This document shows, piece by piece, positions 1 through 7,263 of a DNA stretch of 37,704 bases. Source of the DNA: Clostridiales bacterium UBA3758 (GTDB lineage: Bacteria > Bacillota > Clostridia > Oscillospirales > Oscillospiraceae). The DNA lies in contig DFGE01000033.1 in the NCBI GenBank assembly GCA_002371675.1, forward strand, positions 1 through 37,704, read 5' to 3'. Position 1 is the first letter of the stretch; each line of letters begins with the position of its first letter. Below the pieces are notes generated by a model. It searched no databases. It was not told the origin of the DNA and saw only the letters and a program-made list of their open reading frames with translations. The position numbers and the translations under genes are program-made.

Positions 1-167
1 GATCGTTCGTTTTCGCCTCACCGTTGACCCCGGCAGAATTTTCACGGTTCCGGGAGGGGCAAGCCCCTCCCCTACGGCGTTGACGAACGTTTCCGCGACC
101 GTGTTTGATCCAAGCCCGCAGGGGACGGCGTCCTCGACGTCCCGCCCCCCCGGCACGCACACGGGGT

Positions 168-397
168 GATCGTTCGTTTTCGCCTCATCCTTAACCCCGG
201 CAGCATTTTCACGGTTCCGGGAGGGGCAAGCCCCTCCCCTACGACCAGGCGGATAGGTTTTCGCGTAAATCGTTACCCGTTTGCAATTCCGACGCCGGGC
301 CGTCGGGGACGCCGGCCCCTACAGAAAATCGGATGTATAACACGGGCCGTCGGGGACGCCGACCTCTCCCGATCCCTCAGACCCGCAGGGGAGGGGC
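168..397. repeat. Direct repeat, copy A (about 230 bp)
   Basis: This block matches 493-722 at a constant offset of 325 bp with only scattered substitutions. It contains one GGGAGGGGCAAGCCCCTCCC-type palindrome and two GGGCCGTCGGGGACGCCG elements. Confidence 0.85.
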
Positions 398-492
398 TTG
401 CCCCTCCCGCAGTTATGCGCCCAACCCACGGCAACGCACCCGTAGGGGACGGCGTCCTCGACGTCCCGCCCCCCCCGGCACGCACACGGGGT

Positions 493-722
493 GATCGTTC
501 GTTTTCGCCTCACCGTTAACCCCGGCAGAATATTCACGGTTCCGGGAGGGGCAAGCCCCTCCCCTACGACCGGGCGGATAGGTTTTCGCGTAAATCTTTA
601 CCCGTTTGCAATTCCGACGCCGGGCCGTCGGGGACGCCGGCCCCTACAGAAAAACGGATCTATAACACGGGCCGTCGGGGACGCCGACCTCTCCCGATCC
701 CTCAGACCCGCAGGGGAGGGGC
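493..722. repeat. Direct repeat, copy B (about 230 bp)
   Basis: Second copy of the 168-397 block at a 325-bp offset. The few differences include TCATCC versus TCACCG near the start. The low divergence suggests a recent duplication or gene conversion. Confidence 0.85.
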
Positions 723-828
723 AAGCCCCTCCCCTACGGCGTTGACGAACGTTTCCGCGACCGTGTTTGATCCATGCCCGTAGGGGACGGCGTCCTCGGC
801 GGCCCGCGGCGCAGCAGTATACACATAG

Positions 829-874
829 AAAATGTTCGGCGTATTCGCAGCTTGTACGAATACGCCGAACATTT
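829..874. terminator. 19-bp hairpin, possible bidirectional terminator
   Basis: A perfect 19-bp stem (829-847 pairing with 857-874/875) encloses a 9-nt loop and is followed by a run of T on the plus strand. It lies between the repeat mosaic and the end of the leftward rsmG operon. It could stop leftward transcription from that operon. Confidence 0.55.
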
Positions 875-982
875 TTGCCATTCATGCAGCCCGATGCCGC
901 CGGGAGGGCCAAGGCCCTCCCCTGCGATGCAGCCAGGGTTTTCGCATTTTGCAGCAGTCCCGATGCTTTGCTTTTTTTCTTT

Positions 983-1105
983 TTATTCTCCGATCTCTTC
1001 CACGACGCCGCGCAGGATCGCCGCGAAGCGCCTCGCCAGCGGTGACAGCTCCCGCCCCTCGGCGCTGCGCGTAATGCTGCGGTACGAGCGGCGAAAAAGC
1101 GTCAC
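983..1105 (-). CDS. Possible small protein (40 aa) downstream of rsmG
   Basis: A GTG start at 1105 is preceded on the minus strand by AAAGGAGG at good spacing. The frame reads MTLFRRSYRSITRSAEGREL and continues to a stop at 983, giving 40 residues, basic at the start and ending in VVEEIGE. It lies 25 bp after the rsmG stop and could be co-transcribed with it. I do not recognise a family. The ribosome site is the main reason to call it; chance remains possible. Confidence 0.4.
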   Translation of the reverse strand: MTLFRRSYRSITRSAEGRELSPLARRFAAILRGVVEEIGE

Positions 1106-1130
1106 GGCGGGCGCCTCCTTTGCTCGGACC

Positions 1131-1835
1131 TTACAGCGGCTGTTTCTTCATCTGCCCCCATCTGCGGGGATAGCGGGCGGGGGTGTGCGCCGCCTTCTCG
1201 ATCAGCACGGCGTTGTGCCGCAGCGCGACGCCGGGGACAGCGTATTCGACGATGCGCCCCTCCGACCCTCCGAGAAGCCGCAGCCCCTTTTCCGCCTCGC
1301 GCAGCTCCTCCGCCGCGTCCGGCCCCTTCATGGCCAGGAAGCGCCCGCCGACCTTCACGAAGGGCAGGCAGAGCTCGCCCAGCAGGTTGAGCCGCGCCAC
1401 GGCGCGGGAGACGGCAAGATCAAAGTGCTCGCGCAGCGCGGGCGGCGCCTCCTCGGCGCGCGCGTGCAGGCAGTTTACGTCCGCAAAGCCGAGCTCCCCG
1501 CAGAGCGCGGAGAGGAAGCGCACGCGCTTATCGAGACTGTCGAGCAGCGTGAGCTCCAGCTCCGGGCGGAGGCACTTGAGCACCAGGCCGGGAAAGCCCG
1601 CGCCGGTGCCCACGTCGACGGCCGTTTTCCCGCGGAAATCTGCCAGCGTGAGCAGCGCCGCGCAGTCCAGAAAATGCAGGCGCGCGACGTTCTCCTCCCC
1701 CTCGATGGCGGTGAGGTTCATGACGCGGTTGGCCTCCGTGAGGCGCGCGCAGTACAGCTCCAGGCGCTCGAGCGCGGCCTCGTCCGCCGCAAGGCCGAGC
1801 TCGCCGAAGCCCGCGCGCAGGATCTCCCGCAGCAT
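1131..1835 (-). CDS. rsmG: 16S rRNA (guanine527-N7)-methyltransferase RsmG (GidB)
   Basis: RsmG transfers a methyl group from S-adenosylmethionine to N7 of G527 in 16S rRNA, in the cytoplasm. The 234-aa length is typical. The SAM-binding loop DVGTGAGFPG is at residues 74-83, preceded by the family segment NRVMNLTAI (residues 36-44) and followed by the AVSRAVARL motif. The C-terminus ARYPRRWGQMKKQPL is characteristic of the family. The ATG shares one base with the TAA of the upstream TSCPD gene, so the two are probably translationally coupled. In many bacteria loss of RsmG gives low-level streptomycin resistance; this copy looks intact. Confidence 0.97.
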   Translation of the reverse strand: MLREILRAGFGELGLAADEAALERLELYCARLTEANRVMNLTAIEGEENVARLHFLDCAALLTLADFRGKTAVDVGTGAGFPGLVLKCLRPELELTLLDSLDKRVRFLSALCGELGFADVNCLHARAEEAPPALREHFDLAVSRAVARLNLLGELCLPFVKVGGRFLAMKGPDAAEELREAEKGLRLLGGSEGRIVEYAVPGVALRHNAVLIEKAAHTPARYPRRWGQMKKQPL

Positions 1836-2092
1836 TAGGCCTGCGCTTCGGCCTGCATGGCCTTGAGCGCCCTGGCAAACTGGTCGGGACAGGAGGTGGG
1901 CTTGAAGCCGCAGCGGATGCCCTCGAGGCGGCGGATCGCCTCCTCGACCGGCATGCCCTCCACGAGGCGGGCGATGCCCTGCAGGTTGCCCGAGCAGCCG
2001 CCGGTGACCTCGAGGCTCCGGATCACACCGTCCTCCACGTCAAACTCCATGAGCTGCGAACAGACGCCCTTGGGGCGATAGGTATATTTCAT
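1835..2092 (-). CDS. TIGR03905-type TSCPD domain protein
   Basis: An 85-aa protein beginning MKYTYRPKGVCSQLMEF, with the start at 2092 chosen because GGAGG lies just upstream on the minus strand (a longer frame to 2179 has no such site). It has the conserved cysteines of the TSCPD family: C in KGVCS, C in TGGCSGN, C in IRCGFKPTSCPDQ. This small domain also occurs at the C-terminus of some ribonucleotide reductases and as a stand-alone protein in Clostridia; its biochemical role is not established. It forms an operon with rsmG. Confidence 0.88.
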   Translation of the reverse strand: MKYTYRPKGVCSQLMEFDVEDGVIRSLEVTGGCSGNLQGIARLVEGMPVEEAIRRLEGIRCGFKPTSCPDQFARALKAMQAEAQA

Positions 2093-2214
2093 CTGCGTTT
2101 CCTCCGTTTTTCTGTTTTGCCCGTTCATTCTACCATGCCGCCCCCGCAATTGCAAACATATCTTCGCCGCCGGCGGCATAGGAATGAGGCAGAACGAGGG
2201 GAGGGAAAAGGCTG

Positions 2215-3249
2215 ATGAAACAAGCCTGGAAATGGCTCACGGCGCTGCTGACGACGATTTCCCTGCTGCTCGGCGCGGCCGGGCAGCAGGGAGACGCGGG
2301 GGCGCTCGGCGCGCGCTGCGCCCAGACGGGTCTGGTAAAAAGCGAGCGCGCGCTGCGCAAGGAGGGCAGCCGGAGCCTGCGTGCGAGCGCCTCCCCCGCC
2401 GCGGCGCTGCTCTCCGACGCGGCCGCCGACGCGCCGACGCCCGAGCCCGTCACGACCGTGATGGAGAGCGAGGCTGCGCTCTCGCGGGAGACGACGATCC
2501 CCGGCGGGATCAGCGTCAAGAACGCCACCTCCTATCCCGTGGACGCCGAGGCGATCCTCTCCGCGGGCTGCTCCCTGCGCCTGAGCGCCGAGGGCCCGCA
2601 GATCCTCATCCTGCACACCCACGGCAGCGAGGCCTACACCCCCGCCGGGCTCGACCGCTACGAGTCCGACGACGCCTACCGCACGGAGGATGAGCGCTGC
2701 AACGTCGTGCGCGTCGGGGACGAGCTTCAGCGCGTGTTCGAGGAGGCGGGGCTGCGCGTGCTGCACGACCGCAGCCTCTACGATTCCCCCAGCTACGCCG
2801 GCTCCTACAGCCGCTCCGGCGAGGCCGTGGAGCGCTATCTGGCCGAATACCCGGGCATCTCCGTGGTGATCGACCTGCACCGCGACGCGCTTGGCTCGGG
2901 CGACGTGGTGTACAAGACGATGGCCGAGGAGGCCGGCACGGTCGCCAGCCAGGTGATGCTCCTTGTCGGCACGGACGAGAGCGGCCTGCCGCACCCCAAC
3001 TGGAACCGCAACCTCTCCCTCGCGCTCTATCTGCAGGCCGCCGCCGTGCGCGCGCACCCGACGCTCATGCGCCCGGTCTCGCTCGTGCCGCAGCGCTATA
3101 ACCAGCAGCTCTGCCCCGGCTCCCTGCTCCTCGAGGTGGGCAGCAGCGGCAACACCCTGCAGGAGGCGCTGGCGGCCGCGCGGCTCTTCGGCGCGGCCGC
3201 CGCCGAGGCCCTGCTGGCGCTCGCGGAGGAGCCGCCGGCGGGGACGTGA
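2215..3249 (+). CDS. spoIIP: Stage II sporulation protein P (SpoIIP)
   Basis: SpoIIP is the peptidoglycan amidase/endopeptidase that works with SpoIID and SpoIIM to thin septal wall during engulfment of the forespore. The 344-aa product starts with a hydrophobic anchor/signal segment (residues about 5-23). The catalytic domain shows LHTHGSEAYTP (H134, H136, E139), DLHRDA (H222) and the closing EVGSSGNTLQEA motif (E307), the expected metal-ligand and active-site blocks. A low-complexity Ala/Ser linker joins anchor and domain. It is divergent from the TSCPD-rsmG operon. Its presence argues that the host forms endospores. Confidence 0.95.
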   Translation: MKQAWKWLTALLTTISLLLGAAGQQGDAGALGARCAQTGLVKSERALRKEGSRSLRASASPAAALLSDAAADAPTPEPVTTVMESEAALSRETTIPGGISVKNATSYPVDAEAILSAGCSLRLSAEGPQILILHTHGSEAYTPAGLDRYESDDAYRTEDERCNVVRVGDELQRVFEEAGLRVLHDRSLYDSPSYAGSYSRSGEAVERYLAEYPGISVVIDLHRDALGSGDVVYKTMAEEAGTVASQVMLLVGTDESGLPHPNWNRNLSLALYLQAAAVRAHPTLMRPVSLVPQRYNQQLCPGSLLLEVGSSGNTLQEALAAARLFGAAAAEALLALAEEPPAGT

Positions 3250-3274
3250 ACAAGGGCTGCCTTATGTTTTTTGC

Positions 3275-3303
3275 TTTACAAAAAACCGCAAACATGGTAA
3301 AGT
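3275..3303 (+). promoter_or_regulatory. Predicted sigma-A promoter of the rubrerythrin gene
   Basis: TTTACA (3275-3280), a 17-bp spacer and TAAAGT (3298-3303) fit a vegetative promoter. A 6-bp GC hairpin follows in the leader at 3319-3336, just before the AGGAGG ribosome site of the rubrerythrin gene. Confidence 0.55.
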
Positions 3304-3355
3304 GAAACTGCAAAATCTCCGCCGTCTGAGCGGCGGAACAAGGAGGATTTTTACT

Positions 3356-3925
3356 ATGAAAAAATGGGTTTGTTCCGTTTGCGGTTATGTCCACGAGGGT
3401 GATACCGCCCCCGAAAAGTGCCCCATCTGCAAGGCCCCTGCTTCCAAGTTCATTGAGCAGGCCGGCGATATGACCTGGGCCGCCGAGCACGTCGTCGGCG
3501 TCGGCAAGTCCTTCGGCGAGGACGTTCCCGAGGAAGTCCGCGAGCAGATCATCGAGGGCCTGCGCTCCAACTTCCTGGGCGAGTGTTCCGAGGTCGGCAT
3601 GTATCTGGCCATGGCCCGCGTCGCGCACCGCGAGGGCTACCCCGAGATCGGCCTGTACTGGGAGAAGGCCGGCCTGGAGGAGGCCGAGCACGCCGCGAAG
3701 TTCGCCGAGCTCCTCGGCGAGGTCGTGACCGACAGCACCAAAAAGAACCTCGAGATGCGCGTGGAGGCCGAGAACGGCGCCACCGCCGGCAAGACCGACC
3801 TGGCCAAGCTCTGCAAGAAGTACAATCTCGACGCCCTGCACGACACCATTCATGAGATGGCCCGCGACGAGGCCCGCCACGGCAAGGCCTTCAAGGGTCT
3901 GCTGGAGAGATACTTCGGCAAGTAA
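3356..3925 (+). CDS. Reverse-type rubrerythrin (N-terminal rubredoxin domain)
   Basis: A 189-aa non-haem iron protein expected to reduce H2O2 and O2 in anaerobes. Unlike classical rubrerythrin, the rubredoxin-type iron site comes first (CSVCGY at residues 6-11, CPICKAP at 22-28). The four-helix diiron domain follows, with ligand motifs of the type NFLGECSEVGMY, EEAEHA and ARDEARHG. This order matches the reverse rubrerythrins of Clostridium, which act as NADH peroxidase/oxidase with electron-transfer partners. The start has AGGAGG seven bases upstream. A rubredoxin gene lies 1.2 kb downstream, a plausible electron donor system. Confidence 0.93.
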   Translation: MKKWVCSVCGYVHEGDTAPEKCPICKAPASKFIEQAGDMTWAAEHVVGVGKSFGEDVPEEVREQIIEGLRSNFLGECSEVGMYLAMARVAHREGYPEIGLYWEKAGLEEAEHAAKFAELLGEVVTDSTKKNLEMRVEAENGATAGKTDLAKLCKKYNLDALHDTIHEMARDEARHGKAFKGLLERYFGK

Positions 3926-3953
3926 GCGTCTGCCTATCCCTTCTCGTATCTGC

Positions 3954-4298
3954 ATGACAAAAAAGCCGCTCTTAAGATGGGTCTTTCCCATCTTTGTGAT
4001 CTGCTTCTTCCCCATTCGCTTTTACTGCGATGTCCTGCATTACCAAGTCCATCACGATGACCTTCTCGCCATTCTGATCGGATTTCCCTGCGTGATCCTC
4101 TGCCTCATAGCTTTTGTATCCGCATGCAAGCGAAGGGAGAAAGGCTTTTCCGCGGTTTTTGCTCTGGCTGCTGCGTCATGTGTGTTCTTCTGCTATTGGA
4201 TCATACGCATTCCGCTCTGTCCCATGTGTGATCCGATCAGAAAAAGCGAACTGGGTTTTATGCTGGAGCCTTTCGCGGATATCTTTCTGGCTCCGTGA
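3954..4298 (+). CDS. Small polytopic membrane protein
   Basis: A 114-aa protein starting MTKKPLLRWVFPIFVICFF, with three hydrophobic segments (about residues 9-25, 37-57 and 68-86) and a cysteine-containing tail (IRIPLCPMCDP). No clear ribosome site precedes the ATG, so the start is uncertain. I do not recognise a family. It sits between the rubrerythrin gene and a 51-bp duplicate of the rubrerythrin 3' end, so it may have arrived with a local duplication or insertion. Confidence 0.5.
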   Translation: MTKKPLLRWVFPIFVICFFPIRFYCDVLHYQVHHDDLLAILIGFPCVILCLIAFVSACKRREKGFSAVFALAAASCVFFCYWIIRIPLCPMCDPIRKSELGFMLEPFADIFLAP

Positions 4299-4349
4299 CG
4301 CCACGGCAGGGCCTTCAAGGGTCTGCCGGATCGGTATTTCGGGGAGTGA
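4299..4349 (+). pseudogene. Duplicated rubrerythrin C-terminal fragment
   Basis: The 17 codons read RHGRAFKGLPDRYFGE and stop, against RHGKAFKGLLERYFGK and stop at the true rubrerythrin end (3875-3925). No other part of the gene is present here. This is the trace of a second rubrerythrin copy, or of a duplication that brought the 3954-4298 gene between two copies of the 3' end. Confidence 0.85.
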
Positions 4350-4419
4350 ACAAAGTATGTTCCTCGATCCTGAAAACACATTATGAAAGGATTTTCAATC
4401 CTGACAGGAGGTATTTCAG

Positions 4420-4659
4420 ATGTGTCTGTTCAAGAAAACCCCGCCCAATGTCTGCCCCAAGTGCGGCAGAGCGGACGGCTGGCGCATCGTTCCTTTTGAA
4501 GAGCCGGCGACGCCCGACGACGGCCTGTATCACGCCTCCGGGGCATCCGTCCGGGGACCCTTCGGGGCAAGCCCGCACATGAAGGCTCAGGTCAGAAAAG
4601 CTCAGGTCGGAAAAGTGCGTTATCAGTGCAGCAGCTGCGGCTTCCAGAAGTCTTTCTGA
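4420..4659 (+). CDS. Small zinc-ribbon protein
   Basis: A 79-aa protein with two CxxC knuckles, CPKCG near residue 12 and CSSCGF near residue 70, which should bind one metal ion (zinc or iron). Between them is a variable Gly/Ala-rich stretch. ACAGGAGG lies nine bases before the ATG. Function unknown. It sits in a group of metal-binding redox genes (rubrerythrin and rubredoxin), so a role in oxidative stress or metal handling is possible but is inferred only from position. Confidence 0.7.
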   Translation: MCLFKKTPPNVCPKCGRADGWRIVPFEEPATPDDGLYHASGASVRGPFGASPHMKAQVRKAQVGKVRYQCSSCGFQKSF

Positions 4660-4805
4660 GCGCAGCGCCGCGAGTCCTCACACGGTTGGAGAGCCGCTCC
4701 CGCAGCGGAGCCTTTCCCCGTCTTCGCCGTCCCTTTCCCTGAAGAGGAGAGGACAAGGAAGGCATGTATCTCGGAATACCGTTTCGAAGAAGGGGTGGAA
4801 ACGCA

Positions 4806-5039
4806 ATGAGCCGCACCAGAATTATCGGCATCTGCCTGATGGTCTTGAGCGTCATTCTCATGGTCGTCGCCATCTATCAGGTTCATGTGAACATGGCGCA
4901 TGTGGGGCCCATCGCCGGGAAGATCTCCAGCTACAAGCCGCCCTTCCGGGAGCACGGCCTTTGGGTGGTGGGGGCCGGACTTGCGTCAGTGGTCTCTTTC
5001 CTGAGCGGCGCGCTGCTGTGTGTCTTCGGCAAATCCTGA
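4806..5039 (+). CDS. Two-helix membrane protein
   Basis: A 77-aa protein starting MSRTRIIGICLMVLSVIL. It has two hydrophobic helices (about residues 5-24 and 54-74) with a short loop that should face the outside. The start at 4806 is preferred over 4764 because a GGGTGG ribosome-like site lies just upstream. No family recognised. It is followed by the rubredoxin gene. Confidence 0.55.
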   Translation: MSRTRIIGICLMVLSVILMVVAIYQVHVNMAHVGPIAGKISSYKPPFREHGLWVVGAGLASVVSFLSGALLCVFGKS

Positions 5040-5107
5040 TCCACCGGGCGAAAGCGCCCTTAGTTTTCTTTACGTAATACCGAAAAATAAACAGGAGGAA
5101 ATTCATT

Positions 5108-5239
5108 ATGAAGTATGTTTGCACCATTTGCGGCTGGGTCTATGACGAGGAAGAGACCGGCGTGAAGTGGGAAGACCTGCCGGAAGACTTTGCCTGCGAG
5201 CTCTGCGGCGCCGGCAAGGACATGTTCGAGGCCGAGTAA
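5108..5239 (+). CDS. Rubredoxin (short form)
   Basis: A 43-aa one-iron electron carrier with MKYVCTICGWVYDEEETG at the start, then the DLPEDFACELCGAGKDMFE block. The four iron-binding cysteines are in CTICG and CELCG. It is about ten residues shorter than usual (52-54) because the loop after GWVYD lacks the DPDNGIAPGT-like stretch, as in short Desulfovibrio-type rubredoxins. AGGAGG precedes the ATG. It probably passes electrons to the nearby rubrerythrin. Confidence 0.93.
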   Translation: MKYVCTICGWVYDEEETGVKWEDLPEDFACELCGAGKDMFEAE

Positions 5240-5291
5240 ACAGCATCGTCAAGACAGCGGCGCCGCATCGCGCGGACGATCCGCGACAGCA

Positions 5292-5324
5292 CAGAAAACC
5301 GGGGGAAGATCCCCCGGTTTTCTG
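5292..5324 (+). terminator. Intrinsic terminator after rubredoxin
   Basis: A perfect 14-bp stem (5292-5305 with 5311-5324) has a 5-nt loop. The arms end in A/T runs (CAGAAAACCGGGGG and its complement). It lies 53 bp after the rubredoxin stop and could work in both directions. Confidence 0.8.
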
Positions 5325-5344
5325 CGTTTCACGCCGCTTTTCGC

Positions 5345-5582
5345 CCCCGGTACGGTCGCGAGGGGCTTGCCCCTCCCGCGGTTTGCGTACCACGCCCGAT
5401 ATTTGCACCACCCCGTAGGGGACGGCGTCCTCGACGTCCCGCCATCCCTGGTCCCGCATCCGGCATAACGGGCGGCTGATAGCCGCCCCTACGGACGTAG
5501 ATCGGGCACGGCTGCATAACCGCGGATGCCGTCCCCACGGGCATGGATCAAACACGGTCGCGGAAACGTTCGTCAACGCCGC
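5345..5582. repeat. Second cluster of the GC-rich intergenic repeats
   Basis: No gene is seen. The stretch carries GAGGGGCTTGCCCCTCCCGC, the GTAGGGGACGGCGTCCTCGA module (5415 region), and at 5543-5582 an inverted copy of the block found at 76-111 and 740-775. The family is therefore dispersed and present in both orientations. Confidence 0.75.
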
Positions 5583-5750
5583 AGGGGATTGGTTATTCCC
5601 TCTCGCTCTATTTGAGCGAAGCGGAGCAACGCACGCCAGCGGGGATTCGTTTGCATTTCTTTTCCCTTGCGGGGGACGGGAAAAGAAATAGAAGAATCGA
5701 CCAGTGTTTGCACTGGTCGATGAACACCGCACTGCGGTGTTCGATTCTGA
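5583..5750. repeat. Hairpin-rich element beside the tRNA fragment
   Basis: No gene. Two consecutive near-perfect hairpins stand out: 5697-5720 (10-bp stem, TTTG loop) and 5722-5742 (10-bp arms around one base). The element lies directly before the tRNA-like inverted repeat. It looks like a mobile or dispersed chromosomal repeat, but only one copy is visible here. Confidence 0.5.
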
Positions 5751-5827
5751 TTCGAATCCCCGCGGGGCACCAAAAAAGAAGACCCCCGACGGGGTCTTCT
5801 TTTTTGGTGCTCCAGCGGGGATTCGAA
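5751..5827. terminator. Large inverted repeat, tRNA 3' end mirrored, with terminator stem
   Basis: The central 20-bp arms (5767-5786 and 5791-5810) are perfectly complementary around a 4-nt loop, with A6/T6 tracts, so the hairpin should terminate transcription in both directions. Homology continues outward with small interruptions to 5751 and 5827. The right arm is the 3' end of a minus-strand tRNA (T-arm, acceptor, CCA) and the left arm is an inverted near-copy of it. Confidence 0.8.
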
Positions 5828-5849
5828 CCCCGGACACCCTGCTTAAAAG
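5805..5849 (-). other. Left attachment site: tRNA-Lys(UUU)-like 3' fragment
   Basis: Read on the minus strand this is a tRNA 3' half: anticodon loop CTTTTAA (5843-5849), stem half GCAGG, variable GTGTC, T-arm CGGGG-TTCGAAT-CCCCG, acceptor CTGGAGC, A73 and CCA ending at 5805. The 5' half is missing: upstream bases do not pair with GCAGG and no acceptor 5' strand GCTCCAG is present. Tyrosine integrases commonly use tRNA 3' ends as attB, and the integrase starts 100 bp away. The intact tRNA, rebuilt with a phage copy of this end, should lie at the other prophage end beyond the window. Confidence 0.82.
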
Positions 5850-5948
5850 GCGTTAGTCCAAATGTATGATGCTTTGGAAATGCTTGATTTTTTGCTATCT
5901 CGCCCTATTTGAGGCCGAAAATGAGGCCGGGAACATGATATCATGATA

Positions 5949-7181
5949 TCATTCGGTAGGGGCGGAGGCAGCTGTAACGGACGGTGTAGGAACGGCTGCA
6001 GCGTCGGGTGAGAAGGTCTTCAGCACATCGGCGATCAGATCCTCCGGGCGGTTCTCCATGAGGTGCGTGTAGATCTTCAGAGTCTCTACCGGCGAGCTGT
6101 GCCCGGCCAGGTATTGCACACGCTTCACGCTGACTCCGGCAAGGATCAGCTCCGAAATATACGTGTGCCGCAACAAGTGCGGCGTCACATGAAAATTCAG
6201 GGAGACTGTCACCCCCGGATGAAAGGGTACCGTATCGCCCAATTTCAGCTGACGCTCCACGTCTTTGCCCCGGATCCTGCCCTTCCAGACACGCACGGTG
6301 CGCAGCGGAATCGCGTCCCAGCGCCGACGGAAGGCTGAGGCCGTGAGGAGCTTGTCCCCCTCCCTGGAGATCACGAAGCGGCTCTCCCCTGCTGCGCCCT
6401 GGGCCTGCCGAAGACAGTCTACCAGCTGCGGCGGGATCGGGATGGTGCGATAGGCGGCCTCGCTCTTCAGCAGCTCCGTCAGCGTGGCTTGGTTCTTGCC
6501 CTCCCAGTTGCAGGAGCTGCGCACATTGATATGCGGGGAGCTCCCATCCAGCACCACGTTGCTCCACTGGAGCCCCAGAGCCTCCTCACGGCGCAGACCG
6601 GCATAGAGGCATATTCTGACAAAGGTTTCAATAGGAAGCCCTCTGACGGCCTCCAGGAGCGCCTCCTGCTGCTTTTTGGTCAGGGCTACCTTCTCCTGGG
6701 CGTCCTGCCCGCCTGGCCTCAGGCCCCTGCAGGGGCTTTCCAGGATGATCTTATCCGCCACCGCCGCCTCGAAGATCCGTCGCAGAGAGGTGACGATCTT
6801 TTGCTGGCTGCTCTTGCTCAGCTTGGCACTGTTGGCCATGATCAGCTGGATATCGCTATAGGTCACATCCCGGATCTGCTGCTTCCCGATCACCGGGCAG
6901 ATGTGGTTATTGATAGCGTTGGCATAGTCCTGCTGCCGTTTCTTGCTGTAGCCGCCGGTGTGGAGCCTGTACCACTGCTGGGCATAGACCCATACGGGCG
7001 GGTTCTCCCGGAGATCCAGCTGCAGGGCGAAGGCGTCTTCCTTTTCCTTCCGGTTCTTGCGCAGCTCCGCGATCGTCTTTCCGTAGACCTTGATCCAGCG
7101 CCCATTCGGATCCTTGATTTTCTTAACATACTCCTGCCGCTTTTCGTCCCAATAGCCCTCCGGGCGTGTTGCTTTTGGCAT
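5949..7181 (-). CDS. int: Tyrosine recombinase, phage integrase
   Basis: A 410-aa site-specific recombinase that should integrate and excise the prophage at the tRNA site. The N-terminal part is the arm-binding and SAM-like core-binding region (to about residue 155). The catalytic domain has R197 (GLRREEALGL), K239, H335 and R338 (HLLRHT), H361 (LAGHSS) and the nucleophile Y371 (IYTHL), all as expected. I chose ATG at 7181 (MPKATRP) because GAGG lies six bases upstream; longer starts up to 7226 are possible. The tail after residue 390 is low-complexity Ala/Pro/Thr. It is transcribed divergently from the toxin-antitoxin pair. Confidence 0.95.
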   Translation of the reverse strand: MPKATRPEGYWDEKRQEYVKKIKDPNGRWIKVYGKTIAELRKNRKEKEDAFALQLDLRENPPVWVYAQQWYRLHTGGYSKKRQQDYANAINNHICPVIGKQQIRDVTYSDIQLIMANSAKLSKSSQQKIVTSLRRIFEAAVADKIILESPCRGLRPGGQDAQEKVALTKKQQEALLEAVRGLPIETFVRICLYAGLRREEALGLQWSNVVLDGSSPHINVRSSCNWEGKNQATLTELLKSEAAYRTIPIPPQLVDCLRQAQGAAGESRFVISREGDKLLTASAFRRRWDAIPLRTVRVWKGRIRGKDVERQLKLGDTVPFHPGVTVSLNFHVTPHLLRHTYISELILAGVSVKRVQYLAGHSSPVETLKIYTHLMENRPEDLIADVLKTFSPDAAAVPTPSVTAASAPTE

Positions 7182-7209
7182 GTTTTGCCTCATCTCTTTC
7201 AAAAAGGTC

Positions 7210-7238
7210 TTGACGCATAGTATCATATATGGTACTAT
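7210..7238 (+). promoter_or_regulatory. Promoter of the toxin-antitoxin operon
   Basis: TTGACG (7210-7215), a 17-bp spacer and TACTAT (7233-7238). The toxin ATG follows at 7264 with AAGGAGG at 7251-7257. Confidence 0.7.
7217..7238. promoter_or_regulatory. 22-bp operator palindrome between int and the toxin-antitoxin pair
   Basis: The 22 bp read ATAGTA at one end and TACTAT at the other, with a single non-complementary pair in the whole palindrome. The two ends are the -10 boxes of divergent promoters, one for the toxin-antitoxin operon and one for int. Antitoxins of the ribbon-helix-helix type usually bind such palindromes, so autoregulation is likely; control of int is an inference. Confidence 0.65.
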
Positions 7239-7246
7239 ATAGTCAT
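7217..7246 (-). promoter_or_regulatory. Predicted integrase promoter
   Basis: On the minus strand ATGACT (7246-7241), an 18-bp spacer and TACTAT (7222-7217) form a plausible promoter 36 bp before the int start. The -10 box is inside the shared palindrome. Confidence 0.45.
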
Positions 7247-7263
7247 GGGGAAGGAGGAAAGAT

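Larger units (their letters stand above)
1..790. repeat. Mosaic of GC-rich intergenic repeats
   Basis: No convincing gene is seen here. The stretch is built from a few recurring modules: a block opening GATCGTTCGTTTTCGCCTCA (starts at 1, 168 and 493), palindromic cores of the form GGAGGGGCAAGCCCCTCC (near 54, 220, 545 and 716), a GGGGACGGCGTCCTCG module (near 121, 440 and 784), and a block shared between 76-111 and 740-775. The same modules recur at 5345-5582, partly inverted. The short open frames found here in several phases simply translate the repeats, with recurring RRGRRP strings, and lack ribosome sites. I read this as a chromosomal intergenic repeat family, comparable in style to BIME/REP composites. 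Function unknown. Confidence 0.75.

Noticed and set aside
1..790. Repeat-rich start as a possible CRISPR array
   Set aside because: Repeat units are long and of uneven spacing, no unique spacers of constant length alternate with them, and no cas genes are visible.
166..912. Overlapping open frames in the repeat region as small proteins
   Set aside because: Their peptides repeat the same strings in step with the DNA modules and lack ribosome sites.
5741..5774. Plus-strand tRNA 3' end (TTCGAATCCCC ... CACCA)
   Set aside because: The bases before the T-loop (TCTGA) do not pair with CCCCG and no other tRNA arms precede it; it is the inverted partner of the minus-strand fragment.
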